From: a bacterium HR33 | GTDB lineage: Bacteria; Gemmatimonadota; Gemmatimonadetes; Gemmatimonadales; GWC2-71-9 | Assembly: GCA_002923375.1 (NCBI GenBank) | Contig: BEIJ01000002.1 | Span: 496,001 to 560,000, forward strand | DNA: 64,000 bases | Direction of reading: 5' to 3' | Translations under genes and position numbers: made by a program | Notes under the pieces: generated by a model | Database searches by the model: none | What the model was told of the DNA's origin: nothing | Seen by the model: the letters and a program-made list of their open reading frames with translations, nothing else | Part shown: positions 45,903-52,982 of the stretch, piece after piece | How positions within the stretch are numbered: the stretch's first letter is position 1 | Layout of the letters: each line of letters starts with the position of its first letter

Positions 45903-45990
45903 AGTCGATGGCCTGGTTGCTCTGGAGCTCGCCGTAGTGCTCCAGGTCGCGTTCCGCCTGAACCAGCCAGTCGCGTGCCCGGTGGGCCAT
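45859..45990 (-). pseudogene. HEPN-domain gene with large internal deletion
   Basis: A 43-codon open frame from ATG 45990. Its first 18 residues (MAHRARDWLVQAERDLEH) are the start of a HEPN protein, and its last 25 (YGELQSNQAIDYAREILEFA and so on) are the end of one. The roughly 85-90 central residues, including the usual AAEKALKALL helix and the RNase motif, are missing. The join is in frame. It immediately precedes and overlaps the MNT gene, as in intact HEPN-MNT operons, so the toxin function is presumably lost. Confidence 0.7.
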
Positions 45991-46011
45991 GGGGCGAAAG
46001 ATCGAGGGCAC

Positions 46012-46085
46012 CTCGCTCTTCGTCCTGCCCCTCGAGCGGTTGGGTGTGCGCTACGTGGTAGCCGGGGCAGTGGTCGCGGTAATTT
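46012..46085 (+). pseudogene. 74-bp fragment duplicated from the nucleotidyltransferase gene at 46821
   Basis: 46012-46085 matches 46841-46914 with five transitions over 74 bp and no gaps (CTCGCTCTTCGTCCTGCCCC through GCGGTAATTT). It covers the first part of that gene's coding sequence and then breaks off exactly at the stop codon of the convergent coiled-coil gene. Confidence 0.85.
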
Positions 46086-46423
46086 CAGATTCTCAGCAGC
46101 ACTCCGATCATTAGGCCCACCAGGGCCAGCATGGTGGGTGCCCAGAAGGGGAAGGTCCAGCGGATGAGCCGGGCTTCGAGGGCCGCCGCCCGCTGGTCGA
46201 TCTTGGCATCCAGCTGCGCCAGGCGCTGGTCGAGCTTGGCTTCAAGCTGGGCGATGCGCCCTTCCAGCTTCGCCTCGAAGCGGGCGAAGTTGAGCTCGTT
46301 GAGCTCCCTAAGCTCGGTGCGGTAGCCCAGATCGATTTGGTTCAGCCAGTTCACCAGTTCCTCGACCGCCTCGTGGCCGAACTTCTCGTAGAATTCGCGG
46401 GAGAATTTGACGGTCGCAGGCAT
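46085..46423 (-). CDS. Small coiled-coil protein with C-terminal membrane helix
   Basis: A 112-residue protein of unknown function: an N-terminal helical head (VKFSREFYEKFGHEAVEELV), a continuous coiled coil of 14-residue pattern (about 45-88, ARFEAKLEGRIAQLEAKLDQ) and one membrane helix at the C-terminus (about 92-111, PTMLALVGLMIGVLLRI). The layout suggests an oligomeric membrane-anchored protein. The family seems to occur as stand-alone genes in accessory regions of thermophilic and related bacteria, from memory only. Its stop codon abuts the duplicated nucleotidyltransferase fragment. Confidence 0.65.
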   Translation of the reverse strand: MPATVKFSREFYEKFGHEAVEELVNWLNQIDLGYRTELRELNELNFARFEAKLEGRIAQLEAKLDQRLAQLDAKIDQRAAALEARLIRWTFPFWAPTMLALVGLMIGVLLRI

Positions 46424-46454
46424 CGGTGCTCCGATTTCGTCTTACGACCGCCAA

Positions 46455-46473
46455 CTTACAATGTACGCTCGGC
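46455..46473 (+). repeat. Fourth copy of the TTACAATGTACGCTCG repeat
   Basis: CTTACAATGTACGCTCGGC preceded by CCGCCAA and followed by ACCGAAAGCATGCGGG, so similarity to the 45171 copy extends beyond the core. It lies just upstream of the coiled-coil gene's start. Confidence 0.85.
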
Positions 46474-46612
46474 GGTCCCGGTACCGAAAGCATGCGGGCC
46501 GGTACCAAGCTTTTCGCAGCCCATTCAGCCGCTCGTATCAGGAGTGGGCTCTGCTTGGGTTAGGAGCCGTGCGGCGCGTCGCTTGGGGGCGGGGGGCGGA
46601 GGTTGACGCTGG

Positions 46613-46834
46613 ATGCCAAAACGGGTCAGATTCCGCTCTGTGAGTGCGGCTGATCGGGTGGACCTCGAAATCCTGCGCCGAATGTCTCCCGCCGCCAAGC
46701 TGGAGGTGATGCGGATACTCTGGCAGCAGGCATGGGAGCTCAAGGCGGCGGGGTTGAGGCTCCAGCATCCGGACTGGAGCGAGGAACGAATTCAGGCCCG
46801 GGTGCGGGAGCTGATGGCCGGTGCCGGCACCTGA
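46613..46834 (+). CDS. Small helical protein paired with nucleotidyltransferase (putative toxin-antitoxin partner)
   Basis: A 73-residue protein, unknown. It contains DLEILRRMSPAAKLEVMRIL and WQQAWELKAAGLRLQHPDWS, then EERIQARVRELM. Small proteins of this kind, with a conserved W-E/Q-K-AAG-x-R-x-x-HP-x-W/L pattern, typically precede a DUF6036-like nucleotidyltransferase, as here, with a 14-bp overlap. The pairing suggests a two-gene toxin-antitoxin-like module, but no activity is known to me. Confidence 0.65.
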   Translation: MPKRVRFRSVSAADRVDLEILRRMSPAAKLEVMRILWQQAWELKAAGLRLQHPDWSEERIQARVRELMAGAGT

Positions 46835-47399
46835 CCTCATCTCGCTCTTCGTCCTGCCCCTCGAGCGGCTGGGTGTGCGCTACATGGTAACCGGGGCGGT
46901 GGCCGCGGTAATTTACGGTGAACCGCGCCTTACCCGGGACGTGGATCTGGTGCTGGACCTGCCCCCCGCAGATGCAGAGCGGATCGCGGGCGCGTTTCCG
47001 GAATCGGAGTTTTACGTCCCGCCGGTGGAGGTCATCCGGAACCAAGCCGGGCAGCCGGGCCAAGGCCGTTTTAACCTAATCCACCATGAAACGGGTCTGA
47101 AAGCTGACTGTTATTTGGCCGGTGATGACCGACTGCATCGCTGGGCCATGGATCGCCGGGTCGGGGTCCGGCTTGGGGAAGATACGGTGTGGGTGGCGCC
47201 GATCGAATATGTCATCTTGCGCAAGCTCCAGTGGTACCGTGACGGCGGTGCGGCGCGTCACCTGGACGACATCCGAGCCATGCTCCGGGTGAGCGGTGAG
47301 CGGGTCGAGCGGGCCGCATTGGAGCGCTGGGTCGGGGAGCTGCAGGTTCGTGCGGAGTGGAGTCTGGTGCGTGATCTAGGCCACAGCGGCGAGGGCTGA
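46821..47399 (+). CDS. DUF6036/AbiEii-like nucleotidyltransferase
   Basis: A 192-residue member of the nucleotidyltransferase superfamily: YMVTGAVAAVIYGEPRLTRD followed by VDLVLDL gives the G-(S/A)...DxD catalytic pattern with both Asp intact. Downstream features VAPIEYVILRKLQWYRDGGA and RHLDDIRAML are typical of AbiEii/DUF6036 proteins, some of which are toxins that modify tRNA. The GTG start overlaps the small partner gene. A 74-bp piece of this gene is repeated at 46012. Confidence 0.8.
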   Translation: MPAPDLISLFVLPLERLGVRYMVTGAVAAVIYGEPRLTRDVDLVLDLPPADAERIAGAFPESEFYVPPVEVIRNQAGQPGQGRFNLIHHETGLKADCYLAGDDRLHRWAMDRRVGVRLGEDTVWVAPIEYVILRKLQWYRDGGAARHLDDIRAMLRVSGERVERAALERWVGELQVRAEWSLVRDLGHSGEG

Positions 47400-47461
47400 G
47401 AGCTTTTAACACCGGCTTTGAAGGAGCGTTGAGTTCAGGCCGGCACCGGCGGTGGGGGTGC

Positions 47462-47489
47462 TTGCGGAGGCTAGTTCCGCGTGTATAAT
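47462..47489 (+). promoter_or_regulatory. Sigma-70 type promoter of the polysaccharide locus
   Basis: TTGCGG (47462-47467), 16-bp spacer, consensus TATAAT (47484-47489). The transcript would start near 47496, giving an 87-nt leader before the antiterminator gene. Confidence 0.65.
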
Positions 47490-47513
47490 CAGCCGCTACT
47501 GACTTTTCCCCCG

Positions 47514-47548
47514 GGCTCTGTCAGGTGCGCCCTGTAACTGACAGGGCC
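47514..47548 (+). promoter_or_regulatory. Leader hairpin before the NusG-like gene
   Basis: 11-bp stem (47514-47524 with 47538-47548, one G-U pair) around a 13-nt loop. Inside it, CCCTGT (47530-47535) could pair instead with ACAGGG (47541-47546), giving a mutually exclusive smaller hairpin. No T-run follows. Confidence 0.6.
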
Positions 47549-47582
47549 AAAGTGTGGCCGTACTCGCAAGGAGAGGTTTCTT

Positions 47583-48164
47583 TTGAGCAGTTCCCCGTTA
47601 AGAGAGAACCACCCATCGGCCACACCGGATTCAAAGTCTCTAGACGCTTACAAAGTTCCCCGCTGGTATGCATGCCGGACCCGTTCTCGGGCGGAAAAGC
47701 AGGTGGACCGCCTGTTTTCCGGTGCCGGGTTCGAGAGCTATCTCCCTCTGGTGGAGCTCGAGCGCCAGTGGGCGGATCGAAAGAAGCGGGTGGCGTTTCC
47801 CTTGTTTCCTGGGTACGTGTTCGCCCGATTCAGGCTGGGGGAGATGCACGAGATTCTCAAGACTCCCGGGGTGGTGACAGTGGTGCGGGTGAACGGTTAT
47901 CCCACGCCGATTCGGGAGGAGGAGTTGGAGTCGGTGCGGCGGCTGGTGGCGGGGGTGAACCAGACCGGGGTGATGCCTTCGCCTTCGGACTATCTGGAGG
48001 AGGGGCAGGAGGTAGTAGTGGCCGAGGGGCCGTTCAAGGGGATGTACGGGGTGCTCCTGGAGGTGAAGGGTAAGGCCAGTGTGGTGGTCAGGTTGTCGGC
48101 GATACGGCAGGCGGTGCGGGTGACGCTGGATCGGAGGTTGGTGAGGCCGGCGCGGATGTGGTAG
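47583..48164 (+). CDS. NusG-paralogue transcription antiterminator (UpxY/RfaH type)
   Basis: A 193-residue protein with an N-terminal NGN domain (about 25-120: WYACRTRSRAEKQVDRLFSG, FPLFPGYVFARF, VVTVVRVNGYPTPI) and a C-terminal KOW domain (about 145-190: YLEEGQEVVVAEGPFKGMYG). Such NusG paralogues bind RNA polymerase and let it read through long polysaccharide operons. The TTG start is fixed by AAGGAGAGG at 47568-47576, 6 nt away. It heads the polysaccharide locus, so it probably controls it in cis. Confidence 0.9.
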   Translation: MSSSPLRENHPSATPDSKSLDAYKVPRWYACRTRSRAEKQVDRLFSGAGFESYLPLVELERQWADRKKRVAFPLFPGYVFARFRLGEMHEILKTPGVVTVVRVNGYPTPIREEELESVRRLVAGVNQTGVMPSPSDYLEEGQEVVVAEGPFKGMYGVLLEVKGKASVVVRLSAIRQAVRVTLDRRLVRPARMW

Positions 48165-48237
48165 GGGTGTAGCTTTTTTTGGGGTTTTTGTTCCGCCGGT
48201 GAGCGATCGTTCGCGGCTTGAGCGTTGTCTCTCACGG

Positions 48238-48648
48238 TTAGGCCCGACCGAGAATATCGAGAAACTGACCTGGGGCGACAATCCTAACGGTACGGTAGGA
48301 CTCCAGGGGAAGCAGGTGGGCTTTGTCTCCGGTGATGAGGAATTCGGCTTGGGCTGCGAGAGCGCATTCCAGAATCCGGTTGTCGTCGTCCTTGGCTGTG
48401 ACGATGGTAATTCGCTCCGTGGGTTCAACAATGTGGGCGATGGCCCGAATGGCTCCGAGCCGAGCCGCGGCTTCCCTTTTGCTGAAGCGGAATTTCTCTC
48501 GCAGGACACGGTCGAGCTCGGCCAGGATGAAAGGGGAGATGAAAAGGTCGATTTCCCCTCGTCGGATGCGCGAAAGAATTTGATCGGACGTGCTGCCGGG
48601 AAAGGCAAGAGCGCAGATCAATACGTTGGTGTCGAGGACCACCCGCAT
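48238..48648 (-). CDS. PIN-domain toxin (VapC-like)
   Basis: A 136-residue PIN RNase. Acidic metal-binding residues are present: Asp6 in VLDTNVLI, Glu in FILAELDRVL, and Asp pairs in AKDDDNRILECAL and FLITGDKAHLL. It fits the subgroup of putative toxin-antitoxin PIN toxins. It lies 6 bp after the antitoxin gene, forming a two-gene operon inserted, in opposite orientation, between the antiterminator and the regulator. Confidence 0.88.
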   Translation of the reverse strand: MRVVLDTNVLICALAFPGSTSDQILSRIRRGEIDLFISPFILAELDRVLREKFRFSKREAAARLGAIRAIAHIVEPTERITIVTAKDDDNRILECALAAQAEFLITGDKAHLLPLESYRTVRIVAPGQFLDILGRA

Positions 48649-48654
48649 GAGGTC

Positions 48655-48891
48655 CTATTTACGGACCTCGTGGACGAGTCGATCGACATCTCCTTCCGTC
48701 CGGATCCCGAGGGCCTGAGCCTGCAGGGCGGTTCTGCGTTGAAGCTTCCGCCAGCGTCGTTCTTCGAGATAGAACCGCATGGCCTCGCGGACCAACTCGC
48801 TCTTGGTTCGGTTTTCTTCCTTGGCCACGCGCTCAGCCTCTCTGACGAGCTTGGGGGGAAGCGAGACGGTCCAGGTCTTGGTAGTCCGCAT
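48655..48891 (-). CDS. Ribbon-helix-helix antitoxin
   Basis: A 78-residue protein. The N-terminal ribbon (TKTWTVSLPPKLVREAERVA) and helices (NRTKSELVREAMRFYLEER) form a MetJ/Arc-type RHH DNA-binding domain; the tail would wrap the PIN toxin. The ATG at 48891 is preceded by GGAGGT. A palindrome over its promoter suggests self-repression. Confidence 0.85.
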   Translation of the reverse strand: MRTTKTWTVSLPPKLVREAERVAKEENRTKSELVREAMRFYLEERRWRKLQRRTALQAQALGIRTEGDVDRLVHEVRK

Positions 48892-48909
48892 GGTGTTACC
48901 TCCGGGTGT

Positions 48910-48947
48910 CTTACTTAGTAAGATAGGCGGCGCCGCGGGGAGTTCAA
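48910..48947 (-). promoter_or_regulatory. Promoter and palindromic operator of the RHH-PIN operon
   Basis: On the minus strand: -35 TTGAAC (48942-48947), 16-bp spacer, -10 TATCTT (48920-48925). The palindrome CTTACTTAGTAAG (48910-48922) overlaps the -10 box, a typical arrangement for RHH autorepression. Confidence 0.65.
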
Positions 48948-48982
48948 GGCGAGTCGGTACCCGCTGTTGAGCGTTGTTTGCC

Positions 48983-49564
48983 ATGGTAGCCGAGGTAGCG
49001 CGGCTTAGGGTGATGGACGAGGTGGAGCGGGCGGGGAACATCTCGCAGCGGGCGTTGGCGCGGCGGTTGGGGATGGCGGTGGGGGCGGTGAATCGCCATC
49101 TCCGGTTTCTCATTCGGCAGGGGTACTTGCAGGTGGTGGACTCGGCGGTTCGGCCTTTCGCTTATCGGCTCACGGCTGCGGGGCGTGCTTATCGGCAGCG
49201 GATGAGGCATGGGGAGTACGAGCGGCTCGCCGAGGGCTACCGGGAGATGGAGGAGCGGATAGCGAGGAGGTTGAAGGAGCTCAGGGCGAAGGGTGTGGAC
49301 CGGGTGGTGTTTTACGGAGCGGGGGTGGTGATGGAGGTAGCTCGGCCGATAGCGGAGGCCGTGGGCCTCGCCGTGACGGGGGTGGTGGACGACGATCCGG
49401 GAAAGCAGGGGGAGGAGCGAGACGGGCTTCGGGTGCTGGCTCCCGGGGCGCTAAAGGAGTTGGATGCTCAGGCGCTGGTGATCACCACGTTCTGCCATGC
49501 GCGGGAGATCAGGCGGCGGCTCAAGCCCGCGTCGGGGTCGCAGGTCCTGGTTTGGGAGCTGTAA
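48983..49564 (+). CDS. Winged-helix regulator with C-terminal nucleotide-binding-like domain
   Basis: A 193-residue protein. The N-terminal third is a winged helix (VMDEVERAGNISQRALARRL, AVNRHLRFLIRQGYLQVVD); then a charged helix; then a Rossmann-like fold (DRVVFYGAGVVMEVARPIAE, VTGVVDDDPGKQG, QALVITTFCHAREIRRRL). The second domain resembles the sugar-nucleotide or NAD-sensing module of EPS-associated MarR-type regulators. It may sense a sugar metabolite and control the following genes. ATG 48983 is preferred to TTG 48974. Confidence 0.8.
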   Translation: MVAEVARLRVMDEVERAGNISQRALARRLGMAVGAVNRHLRFLIRQGYLQVVDSAVRPFAYRLTAAGRAYRQRMRHGEYERLAEGYREMEERIARRLKELRAKGVDRVVFYGAGVVMEVARPIAEAVGLAVTGVVDDDPGKQGEERDGLRVLAPGALKELDAQALVITTFCHAREIRRRLKPASGSQVLVWEL

Positions 49565-49853
49565 GTGCCGGTATGCCAGTGTCGCCGCCGCGGTTGCGGG
49601 AGGCGGCGAAGTTTTCTTCCGAGGGGCCCCCGCACAGTCCCGAGCGCTCAATCGAGCTTGCCGGGTGAGCGTGATCTAGCGCACTGACAAGGGGTTCGGA
49701 GGGGATACATTCGGGGGTCCGCGGGACCCTCTGGACAGGCGTAGTTCCAGGCGTATCTTTGGCCTTTCCCCAAGGTACCTGTCTGCGGGTTCAGGCCGTT
49801 GGCCGTGAGGTCCAACCGGAAGGCGTCGATCGGAGTTTTTCGGACCAGAGACA
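49565..49853. other. Non-coding leader of the wbaP-like gene
   Basis: 289 bp without a gene. It contains two GC-rich inverted repeats, GCCGCC/GGCGGC near 49585 and GGGTCC (49715-49720) with GGACCC (49724-49729). No confident promoter was found; it may be an untranslated leader read through by the antiterminator. Confidence 0.5.
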
Positions 49854-51380
49854 ATGTCGAGCGTTGCGGAACGTGAGAGGGTAGCGGAGAGCCCGAGTGC
49901 TTCCCAGCCCGGTGGGCTGGAGGCAGTTGCGGCGCTGTCGTTGCAGACCAAGATCGCCGAGCGGAATCTGAGGCGCCACTGGTTGCGGGACGCGGCGCGG
50001 GTGTCGGTGTTGCTGGCGGTGGATCTAGCGGTCTTTTTTGTGTTGCGGCTCGGGGTTCGGCTCATCAGGGATGCAGCCGTCTTGGGAGGTGGTGCAGCGG
50101 GGTGGTTGGCCTGGCTTTGGCCTCCGGGTACGTTCAGCGGGTTCAGGTTCGTGGTGGCGTTGTTGTTGTCGCTGGTTCTGGTCGGGGCGTACGGGCCGGG
50201 GGATCGGCGGCGGGATGTGGCGCGGTTGTTCAAGGCTTCGGCGCTTGCGGGAGCGCTGGTTTTCTATCCTCAGGTTTGGGACGGGGAAGTCGGGATGGTG
50301 GTGCTGCGCTGGGGGGTGTTGGCGGGCGTCTTTGGTATGTGTTTGGGTGTAGCGCGCTGGGTGGTGGATTGGGTGGTGGGGCGGGTTTCGCCGCGGGTGG
50401 TGCCGATTCGGGCGGTGTTGGTGACGCACGGGGCGGGGGATTGGATCGGGGTGCCGGAGCTCGAGGCTGCGGCTCGGGAGGGTCGTTCGCGGATCGTGCC
50501 GGTGGGCTCGGTGGTTGCGGGGCGGGCTCGGACGGACGGGGCGTTGCCCTTGGGCGAGTTGGGGCGGTTGATCGTGGAGCGGGGTGCGGACAGTGTGTTG
50601 GTGGCGGGTCCGCTTTCGGATGCGGATTTTCTTTATGTGCTGGATATAGCGCGGCTTCACGGGTGTCAATTGCTGGCGGCGTCGCGGACGGTGCGGGTGG
50701 CGGGGTTGGAGCCGCGGGCGGTGTGGATGAGCGGGCGGGTGTTGGTGGAGCTGAAAGTCCCTGCTCTCGGAGTCTGGCAGCTAGCCCTCAAGCGGACGGT
50801 TGACATCTTGGGTTCGGCTGCGGGCCTCATTCTTTTGAGTCCATTGCTGCTAGTCGTCGCCTTGCTGGTGAAGCTGGAGTCGCCCGGACCAGCATTTTTC
50901 AGGCAGGAAAGGGTGGGTCGGGGCGGGCGGAGGTTCCAGATCATAAAGTTCCGCAGCATGGTCGATGGAGCTGAGCGGCAGCAGGAAGCATTGCTGGGGC
51001 GCAGCGTCTATCGGGATCCTCGGCTTTTCAAAGTACCGGACGATCCGCGGGTGACCCGGTTGGGCCGTTTCTTACGGCGGACTAGCTTGGACGAACTCCC
51101 ACAGCTGGTGAACGTTTTGATGGGGGATATGTCGCTGGTGGGTCCTAGGCCTCCCCTGCCGTCGGAGGTTGCGCTGTACGAGCCGCGTCACTACATACGG
51201 CTGAATGTCAAACCGGGCATCACCGGCCCGTGGCAGGTCTCCGGGCGGAACGAAGTCACGGATTTTGAGGAGGTCGTCTCCTTGGAGGCGGAGTACATAC
51301 GTGGTTGGTCTCTCGGACGAGACTTCGAAATCCTGCTACGCACCGTCCCGACCGTACTACGCCGGCGCGGTGCCTACTAA
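49854..51380 (+). CDS. Polyprenyl-phosphate sugar-1-phosphate transferase (WbaP/EpsE type)
   Basis: Initiates glycan repeat-unit synthesis by placing a sugar phosphate on undecaprenyl phosphate. The 508 residues have four or five N-terminal membrane helices with a CoA-binding-like loop domain (about 45-300), then the catalytic domain (about 310-508). Catalytic signatures are [60 protein letters not shown] (PRP follows) and the terminal [16 protein letters not shown] second initiating transferase is at 59780. Confidence 0.93.
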   Translation: MSSVAERERVAESPSASQPGGLEAVAALSLQTKIAERNLRRHWLRDAARVSVLLAVDLAVFFVLRLGVRLIRDAAVLGGGAAGWLAWLWPPGTFSGFRFVVALLLSLVLVGAYGPGDRRRDVARLFKASALAGALVFYPQVWDGEVGMVVLRWGVLAGVFGMCLGVARWVVDWVVGRVSPRVVPIRAVLVTHGAGDWIGVPELEAAAREGRSRIVPVGSVVAGRARTDGALPLGELGRLIVERGADSVLVAGPLSDADFLYVLDIARLHGCQLLAASRTVRVAGLEPRAVWMSGRVLVELKVPALGVWQLALKRTVDILGSAAGLILLSPLLLVVALLVKLESPGPAFFRQERVGRGGRRFQIIKFRSMVDGAERQQEALLGRSVYRDPRLFKVPDDPRVTRLGRFLRRTSLDELPQLVNVLMGDMSLVGPRPPLPSEVALYEPRHYIRLNVKPGITGPWQVSGRNEVTDFEEVVSLEAEYIRGWSLGRDFEILLRTVPTVLRRRGAY

Positions 51381-51492
51381 GCCGGCTACTAATCTACCGT
51401 TTGTATGGAGAGGCAGCCGCATGTACAATCGTATGGTTCGGGTCCAGTTTTTGAAGGCACTGTCTTACCGTCCCTACGAGGAGGTTGAAAGC

Positions 51493-52504
51493 GTGAATCG
51501 TACTGTAGTAGGGGGCCGTCAAAAGCGAGCCTTGGTGTGCGGTGCAGGGGGATTCATTGGAGGTCACTTGGTAAAGAAGCTGAAGCGGGAGGGTTATTGG
51601 GTAAGAGGCGTGGACATCAAGGCGCACGAATTCTGTTTTAGTCAGGCTGACGAGTTCTTGATCCTGGACCTTCGTGAGCCCGCGAATTGCAGTAGGGCTT
51701 TGCAATTGTCAGATGGTGAATCGTTTGACGAAGTGTACCAGCTGGCTGCGGATATGGGCGGTATGGGGTTCATTTCGGTTGCCGACTGTGAGGTGTTGAG
51801 GAACAATGCGTTGATCAGTCTGCACATGACCCATGCCTCCGCGGAGGCAGGTGTACCCGGATATTTCTTCTCATCGTCGGTGTGCGTTTACCGGGACATG
51901 GAGGCGAACGAAGGCCCCCTGACGGAGGATGATGCTGTCCCGGCTGAGCCTGACAAACAATGAGTACGGGTGGGAGAAGCTATATTCGGAACGGGTGGCG
52001 ATGGCCTATGCTCGCCGGTACGGAATGAAGGTGCGTATCGCCCGATTTGAGAACTGTTACGGTCCTGAGGGGACGTGGAGAGGGGGCCGCGAAAAAGCGC
52101 CGGCTGCGATATGCCGCAAGGTGGCGGAGGCTGAGGAGGGTGGATCCGTAGAAGTATGGGGTGACGGCACTGCGGTGCGCGTCTTTACCTACGTGGACGA
52201 TCTAGTAGACGGAATTTACACGCTAATGCAATCTGAACTCGAAGGCCCGGTGAATCTCGGTAGCGACGAGCGGGTGACGGTTGCTGGTCTGGTCCGGACG
52301 GTTATTGAGGTGTCCGGCAAGAAGCTTGCGATCAGGTACGTTCCTGGTCGTGTGGGTGTCCACGCCCGCAATTTTAGCAAAGCGCGGATCAAGTCATTGG
52401 GGTGGGAGGCGAGGGTGACATTGAGGGAAGGTATTGCCCGGACGTACCGCTGGGTTGAAGAGCAGGTTAGGCTGGCGCGGGAAGCGAGCTCAGCCGCCAC
52501 CTAG
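51493..52504 (+). pseudogene. GDP-mannose 3,5-epimerase-like gene split by a frameshift
   Basis: The first part (GTG 51493, with GAGGAGG upstream) encodes VCGAGGFIGGHLVKKLKREG, the hallmark AADMGGMGFIS and the catalytic Cys in SSSVCVYRD. It ends at TGA 51959-51961. The second part, shifted by one base, resumes with NNEYGWEKLYSERVAMAYAR (catalytic Tyr/Lys), GTWRGGREKAPAAICRKVAE (the GME Lys) and the C-terminal domain to 52504. Deleting one A from the AAA at about 51951 restores one frame of about 336 residues. GDP-mannose epimerases supply GDP-L-galactose or gulose. Base composition is lower in GC than the neighbours. Sequencing error or +1 recoding at CAA-TGA are alternatives. Confidence 0.85.
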
Positions 52505-52864
52505 TTGCGGCTCCGCGTCGGCGACACCCTGCTCGTCCTCGCCGACCCGGGGTTCCGCGCAGCGACGCTCATGGCCGTCGTGCTCGCGACCGTCGCGCTC
52601 ACGGAGCTCGTGACGAACAACGCGGCCGCGGCGCTCGTCTTCCCGGTGGCCCTGCACGCGGCCCGGGAAGTGGGCGCCGATCCGCGCGCGTTCGCGCTGG
52701 CCGTCGCCGTGGCGGCGTCGGCGTCGTTCCTCACGCCGATCGGGTACCAGACGAACACGATGGTGTACGGGCCCGGCGGCTACCGGCTCGGGGACTTTGC
52801 GCGGCTGGGGTTGCCGGTGATGGCCACGGTGGTCACAGCGCTTGTTGTGGTGGCTGTGATGTGA
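52505..52864 (+). pseudogene. SLC13-family permease fragment (TrkA-C end joined to C-terminal helices)
   Basis: About 119 codons open from the base after the epimerase stop. The first 18 (LRLRVGDTLLVLADPGFRA) are the end of a TrkA-C domain. They run directly into the last third of a SLC13 transporter (LTELVTNNAAAALVFPVALH, SFLTPIGYQTNTMVYGPGGY). A full protein would have hundreds of residues between these points. Codon choice (CTC, GTC, GCC) differs from nearby genes. It is likely a deletion remnant; a functional micro-transporter is unlikely. Confidence 0.75.
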
Positions 52865-52982
52865 GTAGCGGACCTGCGACACGCGCCCGTGACCGGATCC
52901 TGACGAGTGACATTCTCCTCAACCATTCGGATGCCGACCCTTTGGGGAGCGGGAGACGAGGAGAGACGTTCAAGTTCTTGGC

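Noticed and set aside
48165-48237. Intrinsic terminator after the antiterminator gene
   Set aside because: Two T-runs are present, but no convincing GC-rich hairpin stands before them.
52505-52864. A functional small membrane protein
   Set aside because: It starts in the middle of a TrkA-C domain and joins directly to the last helices of a SLC13 permease, so it is read as a remnant.
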